In this document: positions 1 to 8,623 of the stretch, one piece after another
Layout of the letters: the number at the start of each line of letters is the position of its first letter
How positions within the stretch are numbered: position 1 is the first letter of the stretch
NCBI GenBank assembly: GCA_044361315.1
Contig: JBIKJA010000011.1
Location: 100,008-164,007 of the forward strand
DNA length: 64,000 nucleotides
Direction of reading: 5' to 3'
Source of the DNA: Crocinitomix sp044361315
Lineage (GTDB): Bacteria; Bacteroidota; Bacteroidia; Flavobacteriales_D; Crocinitomicaceae
Program-made: the position numbers and the translations under genes
Notes under the pieces: model-generated
The model's input: the letters and a program-made list of their open reading frames with translations, nothing else
Database searches by the model: none
Told to the model about the DNA's origin: nothing

Positions 1-1
1 A

Positions 2-631
2 TTAAATGCGGTGGTAAAATCTGCCTTATCTGCTTATTTTACGAAAGCGAGTGTGAAAGTAGATCACGATTTAAAAGCATCTGCATTTGCATGTTACAAT
101 GGGAAGCCTGAAATTGCCTGTATTTTAGGCACTGGATCCAATTCATGTTTCTTTGATGGAAAGAAAATCATTGAGGCTGTTCCTGCGTTAGGACATATTC
201 TTGGAGACGAAGGTTCTGGTAGTTATTTCGGTAAGCGCATTTTGTCTGATTTTTTATATCATCGACTTCCGCAAGAAATGGCTGAAGAATTGGACGATTT
301 GGGTTTAAACAAAGAAGTCATTATAGAACATGTGTATAGATTGCCCGACGCCAACGTCTATATTGCTTCGTTTATGCCTATCTTAATCCGACATATGAAT
401 TTGAGTTATTGTCAAGAAGTCATCGAAGAGGGGATCAGAAAATTTATCGATATTCATGTGAAATGTTACGATAATTACAGGGATGTGGAAGTTAATTTTG
501 TAGGATCAATGGCTTGTTTATTACAAAACGAATTGAAAGTGATCTGCGAGAGTGAGGGAATTAATATGGGCACAATCATTCGCAAGCCGTTGAAGGCATT
601 AGTGGATTATCATTTATCCTTGGTAAATTAA
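2..631 (+). CDS. BadF/BadG/BcrA/BcrD-type sugar kinase, 3' part (N-acetylglucosamine kinase-like)
   Basis: The reading frame is open to the window edge (codons from base 2), so only the C-terminal ~210 residues are seen. A GTG at 11 would drop the N-terminal lobe, so the true start lies upstream. The motif ILGTGSNS followed by GHILGDEGSGSYFG is the second phosphate-binding/hinge segment of the ASKHA-fold BadF/BadG ATPase family, whose bacterial members are mostly N-acetylglucosamine or glucosamine kinases. Family members are about 280-300 residues, so roughly 80 residues are missing. It lies upstream of a sugar-phosphate isomerase but is separated from it by a strong terminator. Substrate cannot be set from the sequence; hexosamine or glucose phosphorylation are both possible. 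Confidence 0.8.
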   Translation, partial: LNAVVKSALSAYFTKASVKVDHDLKASAFACYNGKPEIACILGTGSNSCFFDGKKIIEAVPALGHILGDEGSGSYFGKRILSDFLYHRLPQEMAEELDDLGLNKEVIIEHVYRLPDANVYIASFMPILIRHMNLSYCQEVIEEGIRKFIDIHVKCYDNYRDVEVNFVGSMACLLQNELKVICESEGINMGTIIRKPLKALVDYHLSLVN

Positions 632-654
632 AATAACTGCATATTATTTAATAA

Positions 655-689
655 AAACACACTTCTTTTTAAGTAGTGTGTTTTTTTTT
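655..689 (+). terminator. Rho-independent terminator after the kinase gene
   Basis: ACACACT (657-663) pairs with AGTGTGT (675-681) around an 11-base loop, followed directly by a run of nine T. It sits 25 bases after the stop codon of the kinase and isolates it from the isomerase gene that starts at 761. Confidence 0.85.
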
Positions 690-749
690 GTAAAGATTTT
701 ATATTTTTTTAACGTGAAAACTATTGTTTATTGAATATTTAGATTTAAC

Positions 750-770
750 TTAGTGTCATAATGACACTAA
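750..770 (+). promoter_or_regulatory. Perfect inverted repeat across the pgi start codon (possible operator)
   Basis: The 10-base arms TTAGTGTCAT (750-759) and ATGACACTAA (761-770) are exact reverse complements around a single central A. The right arm contains the ATG at 761. This could be an operator blocking initiation, an mRNA hairpin hiding the start codon, or, if translation starts at Met11 (791), a leader element. Chance occurrence of 10-base perfect arms here is low but not zero. Confidence 0.45.
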
Positions 771-1783
771 TTAAAAATAATTTTGATCCGATGATAGAAA
801 TGGAACAACTTATCAGTGATTTTCCCAACCAGTTAAAGGAAAGTATCGGAATTGCAAGAGCACAAAAAATCGAACAATTCGAAAATATAGCCAATGTTGT
901 GATTTGCGGATTAGGCGGATCTGGAATTGGAGGCGAAATTATTCGTCAATGGCTTTTGAACAGTTCAAAAATTCCAATCACGGTGAGTCATCGATATGAT
1001 TTACCTCGGTTTGTGAACTCGGAAACCTTAGTAATAGCTTGTTCTTATTCGGGCAATACAGAAGAAACGTTAACCGCCTTAGCTCAAGCAATTGATTATA
1101 AAGCAAAAATAATCGTCATAACAAGTGGTGGTAAAATATCAGAAATTGCACAAACAAATAATTTCCCAGCGATAATTATTCCCGGAGGCTTGCCGCCTCG
1201 ATCGGCTTTAGCTTATCCTTTAGTCCAACTAGCAGGGATTTTTGATCGATTGAAATTAGCGACTTTTGATTTGATACCTTCGATAGAAGAAGCGGTGATT
1301 CAATTAAACCAATCAAAACAAACCATTGTTGCTGCGGCACGTGAGATTTTAGCCCTGCGTGAAGATCGACAATTCTTATTCTATGCCGAAGATCAATTTG
1401 CACCGACGTTATTGCGGGCCTGTCAACAAATTAACGAAAACGGGAAAGAATTGGCATTTTATAACATTATCCCTGAAATGAACCACAATGAAATAGTCGG
1501 TTGGGCAAAAGAGCCAAAATTCCAATTTGTTGTAATATTCAGAAGTAATCTAGAACATGCACGAAATAGTGCAAGATTGGAATTTATTGAAAATTATATT
1601 CGATCAAAAACAAACGCCCTGATCACACTTCAATTAAAGGGCACAAATTTAATAGAACAAACCCTTTTTGGCATTCAACTCGTAGATTGGCTTTCCTTTT
1701 TCACAGCGCAGAAGAAAGATATCGACGTTGTTGAGGTGGATGTTATTGATCAGTTAAAAGAGGTATTAGGAAAACTTCCTTAA
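761..1783 (+). CDS. Bifunctional phosphoglucose/phosphomannose isomerase (SIS domain)
   Basis: This 340-residue protein matches the short archaeal/Bacteroidota type of bifunctional isomerase that interconverts fructose-6-phosphate with glucose-6-phosphate or mannose-6-phosphate in the cytosol. Residues ~48-60 hold the SIS motif GLGGSGIGGE, ~93-102 the CSYSGNTEET phosphate-binding loop, and ~140-150 the PGGLPPRSAL segment. EMNHNEIVGW near residue 240 is the family's second catalytic region. Its length is normal for the family (~300-350). A second candidate start is Met11 at 791, and the palindrome at 750-770 covers the first start. It is convergent with the MFS permease. Confident in family; the preferred substrate is not determinable here. 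Confidence 0.9.
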   Translation: MTLIKNNFDPMIEMEQLISDFPNQLKESIGIARAQKIEQFENIANVVICGLGGSGIGGEIIRQWLLNSSKIPITVSHRYDLPRFVNSETLVIACSYSGNTEETLTALAQAIDYKAKIIVITSGGKISEIAQTNNFPAIIIPGGLPPRSALAYPLVQLAGIFDRLKLATFDLIPSIEEAVIQLNQSKQTIVAAAREILALREDRQFLFYAEDQFAPTLLRACQQINENGKELAFYNIIPEMNHNEIVGWAKEPKFQFVVIFRSNLEHARNSARLEFIENYIRSKTNALITLQLKGTNLIEQTLFGIQLVDWLSFFTAQKKDIDVVEVDVIDQLKEVLGKLP

Positions 1784-1809
1784 ATCAACAGTCGAAAAAC
1801 GAATTACGA

Positions 1810-3252
1810 TTAATCGGCGATTTTAACACCTTGTTTTTTAAGAATGCTTTGTGATCTAATCGCGTAGAAGAATAAATAAGCGAAACAAACAACTCCCACA
1901 AAGAAGCTCAATCGAATTCCGATTCCACTTAATTCGGCGAGATATCCTTGGGTCAATGAAATCACTCCCCCTCCTAAAATCATCATAATTAGATAACCGG
2001 AGCCTTTTCCCGTGTAGTTTCCTAGACCTCCCAAGGCGAGTGTAAATATACACGGCCACAAGGTACTCGCAAATAAACCGACACTAACAATGGCATAGAT
2101 TCCAATTATTCCAGACGAGAACATCCCAATTAATAAAGCGATGATTCCAAGTGCCGAGAAAATCCCAAGTTGTTTACCTGGATTACCTTTACTGAGGTAT
2201 TCAGCAAGAATTATGAAGATGATTACAAATACATAATAGTAAATAGGAGTCAAATCATTATTGCCAATGCTGTTGATCAAAATAAAAACCCCAAAAGCAC
2301 CATAAGGAAGCAAAATTCTCAAAATTAAATTACCCAATTTAGATTTGGAGAATACACCCGCTGCAGAAGTCCATCTACCAATCATTAAGCTCGCCCAAAA
2401 TAAAGAAACGTATGGGGTAATTTGGCTCGAAGACATGCCGTATTCCACTTTTAAATATTCTCCCAAATTTCCAGCAGTTGCAACTTCAACACCGACGTAA
2501 ACGAAAATTGCAATCATACCCAAATACAATTGAGGAAAAGCGAAAAATCCTTTTTTGGAAATACCAGGCTCGGTAGTTGCAGTGTCCGCCGAGTTCTTTT
2601 CGGTAGAAGAAGATTGCAGGTGATTTGGAATTTTTGAAACGTAAATTAAAATCGCCACCAAAATGAAAGCTAGCCCCAAAATCAAATAAGGAATTCGGAT
2701 ACTTTCAATGCTCACATCGACCGATGCGGCATCAGATTGTCCAAAAATAGCTAAAGCAATTAATACTGGTCCAATGGTCGTTCCTAAGTTGTTTACGCCG
2801 CCAGCCAAACTTAATCGTTGGGATCCTTTTGTTGGATCACCTAATGAGATGACCAGAGGATTTGCCGCCGTTTGCTGTAATGAAAATCCAAGTCCTACCA
2901 CAAAAAGCCCTGTAATCATGAGCGTGAAAGATTCATAGGAAGCCGCAGGAATAAACAATAAGGTACCTAATGCTGAAATAACTAACCCAAGTGCAATCCC
3001 TTTTTTATATCCTAAACGAAGTAAAATATCTTTACGCATAAGCGCGGAAATAACGATATATAAGATAGAACCTATAAAATAGGCTGCGTAAAAAGCAAAA
3101 GAAATCATCTGCGATTGCCACTGTGCCAAATTTAATTCCTCTTTAAAAACAGGAATAAGAATATCGTTTGAAGCCGCCACAAAACCCCAAAAGAAGAAAA
3201 CCGTTGTCAGTGTAATTAAGGCTGGATAATTCGTTTTAATCGATGTGCTCAT
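1810..3252 (-). CDS. MFS sugar permease, FucP/GluP-like
   Basis: A 480-residue polytopic protein with about twelve hydrophobic segments and the FucP/GluP-type opening TTVFFFWGFVAASNDILIP. Members carry fucose, glucose, galactose or N-acetylglucosamine into the cytosol with protons. I place the start at the ATG at 3252 (MSTSIKT), since the 13 residues upstream are basic and do not belong to the family N-terminus. It is divergent from the GH3 beta-glucosidase across a 240-base region that holds a copy of the 19-bp operator repeat, so it is probably co-regulated and probably takes up the glucose that GH3 releases. Substrate assignment to glucose is inference from context. Confidence 0.85.
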   Translation of the reverse strand: MSTSIKTNYPALITLTTVFFFWGFVAASNDILIPVFKEELNLAQWQSQMISFAFYAAYFIGSILYIVISALMRKDILLRLGYKKGIALGLVISALGTLLFIPAASYESFTLMITGLFVVGLGFSLQQTAANPLVISLGDPTKGSQRLSLAGGVNNLGTTIGPVLIALAIFGQSDAASVDVSIESIRIPYLILGLAFILVAILIYVSKIPNHLQSSSTEKNSADTATTEPGISKKGFFAFPQLYLGMIAIFVYVGVEVATAGNLGEYLKVEYGMSSSQITPYVSLFWASLMIGRWTSAAGVFSKSKLGNLILRILLPYGAFGVFILINSIGNNDLTPIYYYVFVIIFIILAEYLSKGNPGKQLGIFSALGIIALLIGMFSSGIIGIYAIVSVGLFASTLWPCIFTLALGGLGNYTGKGSGYLIMMILGGGVISLTQGYLAELSGIGIRLSFFVGVVCFAYLFFYAIRSQSILKKQGVKIAD

Positions 3253-3341
3253 GTTATAATCTTTTGGTCTACGGCGAATATAATACGCCAAGATGAATAA
3301 TTAACTATGTCTCCCTTTAATTATTTGGTGACGTGCGAATA

Positions 3342-3357
3342 TACTATAATTATAGTA
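3342..3357. repeat. Perfect 16-bp palindrome in the MFS/GH3 divergent promoter
   Basis: TACTATAATTATAGTA reads identically on both strands. Its right half (TATAGTA, 3351-3357) is also the left arm of the 19-bp operator at 3351-3369, so two overlapping dyads share one arm. That could place two regulator dimers side by side. Confidence 0.5.
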
Positions 3358-3369
3358 CAAAGTACAATA
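3351..3369. promoter_or_regulatory. Candidate regulon operator, site 1 (MFS / GH3-Nudix divergent region)
   Basis: On the plus strand TATAGTA-CAAAG-TACAATA; on the minus strand TATTGTA-CTTTG-TACTATA. It matches site 2 (6611-6629) and site 3 (15804-15822) in arm sequence, arm length and 5-base spacer. It lies 99 bases before the permease start and 124 before the GH3 start. I infer it is bound by the Nudix-family regulator encoded at 5796-6494. Confidence 0.6.
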
Positions 3370-3406
3370 AGAAGAAAAAAATAGCTAACTTAGCCATTGT
3401 TTCAAA

Positions 3407-3420
3407 TTCGTCCAGACGAA
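3407..3420. promoter_or_regulatory. Second inverted repeat in front of GH3
   Basis: TTCGTC and GACGAA are exact reverse complements separated by CA. It differs in sequence from the 19-bp operator, so if functional it would be read by another factor. It is 73 bases upstream of the GH3 start codon. Confidence 0.35.
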
Positions 3421-3492
3421 CAACAAATTTTAAGCACTTATTGTTAGATTGACAATAATAGTTAATTTTAGCTAAAAATCAGACTGCATTTT

Positions 3493-5793
3493 ATGAATCA
3501 TTTTTTTCGAAAAGCCCTCCTATTTTTATTAATTGTCCACACACAGTTTGGATTTTCCCAAGCTAATTTCACAACCTTAGACAGTGAAACCGAATCCAAA
3601 ATCACTCAGTTGTTAAGTCAAATGTCTGTCGAAGAAAAAATTGGACAAACTTGCCAAATTACCTTAGATGTTTTTCTCGAACGCAATGAAAAAGGCGAAG
3701 TAATTGAGCCAATTCGTATCGATAAAAAAAAATTAGACGAAGCCATTTTAACCTTTAAAGTTGGATCGATTTTGAATGTAGGTTCACACACGTTAACACT
3801 CGAACAGTGGTCGATGGTGATGGAAGCTGTACATTCATATTATAGAAGTAAACAAACCCAAGTTCCAATTTTATATGGAATTGACGCTATACACGGTGTG
3901 AATTATACAGTAGGAGGGACCTTATTCCCTCAAGAAGTTGGGTTGGCGGCGACATGGAATCCAACGCTGGCCAATCAATTTGGGCATATAACTGCTTATG
4001 AAACAAAGGCATCAGGGATTCCTTGGAATTTTTCACCTGTCCTCGATGTTGCACGTCAGCCCTTATGGTCTAGATTTTTTGAAACCTTGGGTGAAGATCC
4101 GTATTTAGCTGCTGAAATGGGTAAAGCCATCGTTTGTGGTTATCAAGGAGACGGTGAAATCGACCAAACGCATGTTGCGGCTTGCTTAAAACATTTTGTT
4201 GGATATAGCATTCCTTTTTCGGGTCGTGATCGAACACCAGCTTGGATCCCAGAGAAATTTATGCAAGAATTATTTTTAGTTCCGTTTAAAGAGGCGATCG
4301 AAAATGGAGCAATGACAGTGATGGTGAACAGCGGAGATGTCAACGGCATTCCAGGTCATTTGAATCATCATCTATTAACCGACGTATTAAAAAAAGATTG
4401 GGGATTTAATGGATTTGCCGTATCGGATTGGGAAGATTTCATCATGCTTGAGACCGTTCATAATGTAGCTGATTCGCCTTTGGATGCAGTGGTAAAAGGA
4501 TTTAATGCAGGTGTTGACATGAGTATGGTACCCACCTATCCTAACTATACAACGTATTGTCAATTAATGAAACAGGGGATTGACGAAGGTAAAATTACAA
4601 CCGCCCGTTTGGACGATGCTGTACGTCGAATTTTGCGTGTAAAAATGGCTGTAGGATTGTTTGAAAACAACATGAATCAAGCCAATAAATACCCTGATTT
4701 TGGTTCTGCAAAATTTAAGGAAGCCGCTTTAAATTCCGCGATCGAGTCGATTACCTTATTAAAAAACACCGATAATATTTTGCCATTGAAGGGGACAGAG
4801 AAAATACTGGTATGTGGACCTACCGCCTCAAATTTGACTTATTTAAATGGTGCTTGGACGCATACATGGCAAGGCGTGGATAGTTCATATAATACCAAGG
4901 GATGCGAAACAATTTATCAAGCCATTCGAAATCGAGCAGGGGAAAGTAGAACGAGTTTTGCTGCTGGAGCCGAACTTTATGTTGAAAGAGATTTTGAAGC
5001 TTGTCGGTTGGTGAATCCAACAGATTTTAAACTAAAAGCTGCGGCAAGTGATGTGATTTTACTTTGTTTAGGTGAATTACCTTCGACTGAAAAGCCTGGT
5101 GACATTCGTTCACTCGACTTACTATCTGCTCAAATTGAATTGGCTAAAATGGCTTTTGCTATCGGAAAACCAGTCATTTTGGTGTTGGTTGAGGCACGTC
5201 CACGAATTATTCGCGACATTGAAGGTGGTGCTGCTGCTATTTTACAAGCTTATCTACCTGGAGATTATGGAGGAACAGCTTTGGCAAAATTGATTTATGG
5301 TGATGAAAATCCTAGTGGGAAGTTGCCTTATACCTATCCACGTTACAATGGAGTAATAGAATTTTATGATCATCCAAAAAGTGTTGCTCGCCATAAGTCC
5401 AATGGATTTGATGCTTTCGATCCACAATGGCATTTTGGCTTTGGTTTGAGTTACACCACTTTTTCTTATTCAAATTTATCAATTTCCTCCACGAAAATGA
5501 GTGAAAATGACACCTTGAAAGTGAGTATTGATGTGACTAATACAGGAAGTCGAATTGGAAAAGAAGTTGTGCAATTATACCTTTCTGATAAAGTGGCCTC
5601 AGTCGTTCCTGCTGGAAAAAGATTGAAAGGATTTAAAAAAATCGAACTAAAGGCAAACGAAACACAGCGGGTTGAATTTGAAATATCGATTGAAGATGTT
5701 AAATTTGCTGATAATAGAGGTTATTGGATGTATGAATCAGGGGATTTTGAAATTTCAATAGCAGGATTAACTGTAATCTTTCAAGTAGATTAA
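3493..5793 (+). CDS. bglX: GH3 beta-glucosidase (BglX-type), periplasmic
   Basis: A 766-residue glycoside hydrolase family 3 enzyme with a signal peptide (cleavage likely after FGFSQA, ~residue 24). The (beta/alpha)8 domain carries KHFVGY and the nucleophile Asp312 in VSDWEDF. The alpha/beta sandwich follows (~420-620), then a fibronectin III-like C-terminal domain typical of BglX. Such enzymes remove terminal beta-linked glucose from oligosaccharides. It lacks a T9SS tail, so it probably acts in the periplasm on products of the GH16 enzyme at 7613. The Nudix regulator gene starts two bases after its stop, indicating an operon. The symbol reflects domain order, not proven orthology. Confidence 0.9.
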   Translation: MNHFFRKALLFLLIVHTQFGFSQANFTTLDSETESKITQLLSQMSVEEKIGQTCQITLDVFLERNEKGEVIEPIRIDKKKLDEAILTFKVGSILNVGSHTLTLEQWSMVMEAVHSYYRSKQTQVPILYGIDAIHGVNYTVGGTLFPQEVGLAATWNPTLANQFGHITAYETKASGIPWNFSPVLDVARQPLWSRFFETLGEDPYLAAEMGKAIVCGYQGDGEIDQTHVAACLKHFVGYSIPFSGRDRTPAWIPEKFMQELFLVPFKEAIENGAMTVMVNSGDVNGIPGHLNHHLLTDVLKKDWGFNGFAVSDWEDFIMLETVHNVADSPLDAVVKGFNAGVDMSMVPTYPNYTTYCQLMKQGIDEGKITTARLDDAVRRILRVKMAVGLFENNMNQANKYPDFGSAKFKEAALNSAIESITLLKNTDNILPLKGTEKILVCGPTASNLTYLNGAWTHTWQGVDSSYNTKGCETIYQAIRNRAGESRTSFAAGAELYVERDFEACRLVNPTDFKLKAAASDVILLCLGELPSTEKPGDIRSLDLLSAQIELAKMAFAIGKPVILVLVEARPRIIRDIEGGAAAILQAYLPGDYGGTALAKLIYGDENPSGKLPYTYPRYNGVIEFYDHPKSVARHKSNGFDAFDPQWHFGFGLSYTTFSYSNLSISSTKMSENDTLKVSIDVTNTGSRIGKEVVQLYLSDKVASVVPAGKRLKGFKKIELKANETQRVEFEISIEDVKFADNRGYWMYESGDFEISIAGLTVIFQVD

Positions 5794-5795
5794 GA

Positions 5796-6494
5796 ATGTA
5801 TAAAATTAATTTTGATAGTTTTTTTACCTATTCATTTTCCTCGGATTGTGTTATTTTCGGATACAAAGATGGGCAGATTAATGTGCTGACGATCAAACGA
5901 GATATGGATCCTTTTAAAGATAAATGGGCTATTCCAGGGGATTTAGTTTATCCAGATGAAGATTTGTTAGATTCGGCAAAACGTATTTTGTTTGAGCTCA
6001 CTAACCTGAACGATATCGAACTTCATCAAGCACAAACCTTTGGTAATCCAAATCGTCACCCACAAGGACGTGTAATTACTTGCGCCTATTTTGCACTTTT
6101 GAGGATTGATGATTTTCAAATTCATGCATCCTCATGGGCTAAGGAAGCGAAGTGGATTCCAATTCACGAAGTACCAGAAATGGCTTTCGATCACAACCTG
6201 ATATTAAATTCGACCTTTGCTTTATTGAAGCAAAAATTAGCCCATGAACCCGTTTGTTTTGATATGCTTCCAGAAAAATTTACCTTAAGTGAAATGCAAA
6301 GGCTTTACGAATATGCCTTTGATACCGAAATGGACAAGGCAAATTTCAGAAAGAGAATCAAATCCATTCCACTTATTTCGCACAGCGAAAAGCAAAAGAA
6401 TGTTAAACATCGTCCAGCATCACTTTTTTCATTTGATGCCTTAAGCTACAACAAACTTGTTGCTGAAAATCACTATAGTTTTAAAATGTATTAA
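5796..6494 (+). CDS. NrtR/AraR-like Nudix-family transcriptional regulator
   Basis: A 232-residue protein with an N-terminal Nudix fold (~residues 10-150) and a C-terminal winged-helix segment (~155-215: FTLSEMQRLYEYAF, then NFRKRIKS) as in NrtR-family regulators. The Nudix box (from ~Gly48) is degenerate. Where a hydrolase has REVxEE it reads RILFEL, so the metal-binding glutamates are lost and the domain probably senses a ligand. In Bacteroides an NrtR-family protein, AraR, controls arabinose use, so a sugar-linked ligand is plausible. It is translationally close to GH3 (2-base gap). I infer it binds the 19-bp repeats at 3351, 6611 and 15804. Confidence 0.8.
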   Translation: MYKINFDSFFTYSFSSDCVIFGYKDGQINVLTIKRDMDPFKDKWAIPGDLVYPDEDLLDSAKRILFELTNLNDIELHQAQTFGNPNRHPQGRVITCAYFALLRIDDFQIHASSWAKEAKWIPIHEVPEMAFDHNLILNSTFALLKQKLAHEPVCFDMLPEKFTLSEMQRLYEYAFDTEMDKANFRKRIKSIPLISHSEKQKNVKHRPASLFSFDALSYNKLVAENHYSFKMY

Positions 6495-6610
6495 TCGGTG
6501 TTCTATCGTTTTTTTTAAAATGCGTTTTTTTGATGAACCTATTTAGATTTGGCTTGTTATAAACTAATAATGAGACTTAATGTTAAAAATACACTAAGTA
6601 TTTGTTGTCT

Positions 6611-6629
6611 TATTGTATTTTTTACTATA
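6611..6629. promoter_or_regulatory. Candidate regulon operator, site 2 (T9SS protein / GH16 unit)
   Basis: TATTGTA-TTTTT-TACTATA, 31 bases upstream of the ATG at 6660. Its right arm overlaps a -7-like element (TATATTTA, 6626-6633), with TTTG at 6601-6604 as a possible -33 element 21 bases upstream. That placement would let a bound protein block RNA polymerase, so repression is the simpler reading. Confidence 0.6.
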
Positions 6630-6659
6630 TTTATGTCAAATTTTTAAAAATAACTAATT

Positions 6660-7532
6660 ATGAAAAAAAATTACACATTATTTTCGGCTTTAATGCTTTT
6701 AGGTTCAGTGACTTTTGCTCAAAATGTTGTTGACGCAGTTCCAACTGATTCTTGGGTTGGATACATGAACGTTTTTAATCTTCCAGAAGATGGGGGAGCT
6801 TATCAGTTTGGTTCTTCTTGGGAAGTTACTGCACTTAAAACTGAATTAAATGAAACGGAATCAACAATTATTTTGCACCCGAATTTTAATACCTATGGAG
6901 ACAATCCAACAGATACATTTTGGGTTAATGTAGTAACAAGTGAAGGAAATAAAGATCTAGAAGCAGTTACGTATGTTGAACCAGGGGCAACTTTCAATGG
7001 AGTTGATTTGACTTTTAAAGGTTCTGTTCTTGAGAACACTCTTGATGAAGGTTATACAGCTTCATTTTTTATTAAAGCATTAGATCCAGGTGCTGGATAT
7101 TCTGATGCACTAGGTGGATCAAAAGTAATTGAACTTCCTGCTTCTGGAATGTTTTCAGTTTCTGCAACAGGCGCTGAATTAGCTCCAGGTTTAATCATTC
7201 AATATGGATTTATAGTTCGAGGTGCAAACGCAAATCCTGCTGATGAAGCAGCATTGGGATCAGTTGTGGTTGGGTCTGCATCAGCAAGTACTGAGTCAAT
7301 TCAAAATGACCTAGTTACAATTGGTGTTTATCCGAATCCAGCAAACGATTTATTGTCATTCACAATGAATGAGCCAGTTGCCTCTTACCAAGTTTTAGAC
7401 ATTGCTGGAGCAGTTGTTTTAAATGGTGCAAACGAAAGTTCTATTGACGTATCGACGTTGGTTGCTGGAACTTATTTTGTTCAAGTAAATTATCTTGACA
7501 GCGTTCAAACAATCAAATTTGTAAAAAAATAG
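6660..7532 (+). CDS. T9SS-secreted protein, possible glucan-associated surface protein
   Basis: A 290-residue secreted protein with a signal peptide (cleavage near VTFAQ, residue ~21). A beta-rich central region follows (~25-205) with no motif I recognise. The C-terminal type A sorting domain (~210-290) opens with GVYPNPANDL and ends with TIKFVKK. It is exported across the outer membrane by T9SS. The context is a terminator and then a GH16 laminarinase, under the same candidate operator, which suggests a role in binding or processing the same polysaccharide. No catalytic residues are evident. Function is inferred from location only. Confidence 0.75.
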   Translation: MKKNYTLFSALMLLGSVTFAQNVVDAVPTDSWVGYMNVFNLPEDGGAYQFGSSWEVTALKTELNETESTIILHPNFNTYGDNPTDTFWVNVVTSEGNKDLEAVTYVEPGATFNGVDLTFKGSVLENTLDEGYTASFFIKALDPGAGYSDALGGSKVIELPASGMFSVSATGAELAPGLIIQYGFIVRGANANPADEAALGSVVVGSASASTESIQNDLVTIGVYPNPANDLLSFTMNEPVASYQVLDIAGAVVLNGANESSIDVSTLVAGTYFVQVNYLDSVQTIKFVKK

Positions 7533-7565
7533 GATTTAACGGTCCATTTAACCATGAAAAATCAT

Positions 7566-7593
7566 AAAAGGGAGAGTTCGCTCTCCTTTTTTT
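7566..7593 (+). terminator. Hairpin terminator between the T9SS protein gene and GH16
   Basis: GGAGAG (7571-7576), loop TTCG, CTCTCC (7581-7586), then seven T; a preceding A-run extends the stem. Only 19 bases separate it from the GH16 ATG at 7613, too little for a separate full promoter. GH16 is therefore probably expressed by partial read-through. Confidence 0.85.
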
Positions 7594-7612
7594 ATCTTTA
7601 AATATTAAAACA

Positions 7613-8623
7613 ATGAAACTCATTATTCTAAGTAGTACATTTTTAATACAACTTATTGCGAGTGCGCAATTGAGTTTGGTTTGGTCAGACGAATTTGAAG
7701 GTGATAATTTGGATTTATCCAAATGGACGTTTGACCTTGGCGCAGGAGGTTGGGGAAATGGCGAACCGCAATATTATACGAATAATGAGGCAAATATTGG
7801 TGTTGACACAGGATATTTAAGAATTACAGCACTTGAACAAGTCATTGACGATGCGAATTACACCTCTGCGCGCATTAAAACACAAGGCTTATTTGATATT
7901 AAATATGCCAAAGTGGAAGCACGAATCAAACTTCCTGTTGGAAAAGGTCTTTGGCCAGCTTTTTGGATGTTGGGTTCAAATATCACTGAAATTGGGTGGC
8001 CTAAATGTGGTGAAATTGACATTATGGAACATGTTAATTATTCCCTTTTCACCAATGGAACGTATCACTATGATAATGGCGGACATGTTTATTCAGGCGA
8101 TCAAACCTATTGTGATGTCACTGAATTTCACGTTTATGCAATCGAATGGGATGCTTCATCGATTAAATGGTTTTTAGATGGGGTTGAATTTTTTTCTGCA
8201 AACATTGCAGGTGGAGTAGGATCAAAAGAAGAATTTCATGAGCCCTTTTTTATGATATTAAATATGGCAGTTGGTGGATATTGGCCTGGATATCCAGATG
8301 AATTAACACCGTTTCCATCTCATATGTTCGTTGATTATGTACGTGTTTATTCCGAATCAGCTAAACTAACTCAAATAAGTACATCTGAACCTGAAATAAG
8401 TCTCTATCCAAATCCAGCAACAACGGCATTTCGCTTAATTGGAGCCGAAGCTGGCGAAGCTTATACGATTATTGATTTATCTGGCAAAATACTACATCAA
8501 GGTTTTTTACGAGCCAATCTTGAAGTGGATATTTCAGATTTAGTGAATGGTTTGTATTTGATTGAAGTAATTGACAGCGAAGGGCTTTTGCGCAAACGAC
8601 TGAGATTTACTAAAACAACCTAA
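7613..8623 (+). CDS. GH16 beta-glucanase (laminarinase-like), T9SS-secreted
   Basis: A 336-residue secreted enzyme. The signal peptide ends near IASAQ (residue ~19), and the GH16 jelly-roll catalytic domain spans ~22-247. The active-site motif is E134-I-D136-I-M-E139, with Glu134 as nucleophile and Glu139 as acid/base; the extra Met gives the beta-bulge arrangement usual in laminarinases. FWML and MAVGGYWPG support a beta-1,3-glucanase. Residues ~258-336 are a type A T9SS sorting domain (SLYPNPATTAF), so the enzyme acts at or outside the cell surface. Its stop codon overlaps the convergent CBM9 gene by four bases. Specificity between laminarin and mixed-linkage glucan is not resolved. Confidence 0.88.
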   Translation: MKLIILSSTFLIQLIASAQLSLVWSDEFEGDNLDLSKWTFDLGAGGWGNGEPQYYTNNEANIGVDTGYLRITALEQVIDDANYTSARIKTQGLFDIKYAKVEARIKLPVGKGLWPAFWMLGSNITEIGWPKCGEIDIMEHVNYSLFTNGTYHYDNGGHVYSGDQTYCDVTEFHVYAIEWDASSIKWFLDGVEFFSANIAGGVGSKEEFHEPFFMILNMAVGGYWPGYPDELTPFPSHMFVDYVRVYSESAKLTQISTSEPEISLYPNPATTAFRLIGAEAGEAYTIIDLSGKILHQGFLRANLEVDISDLVNGLYLIEVIDSEGLLRKRLRFTKTT

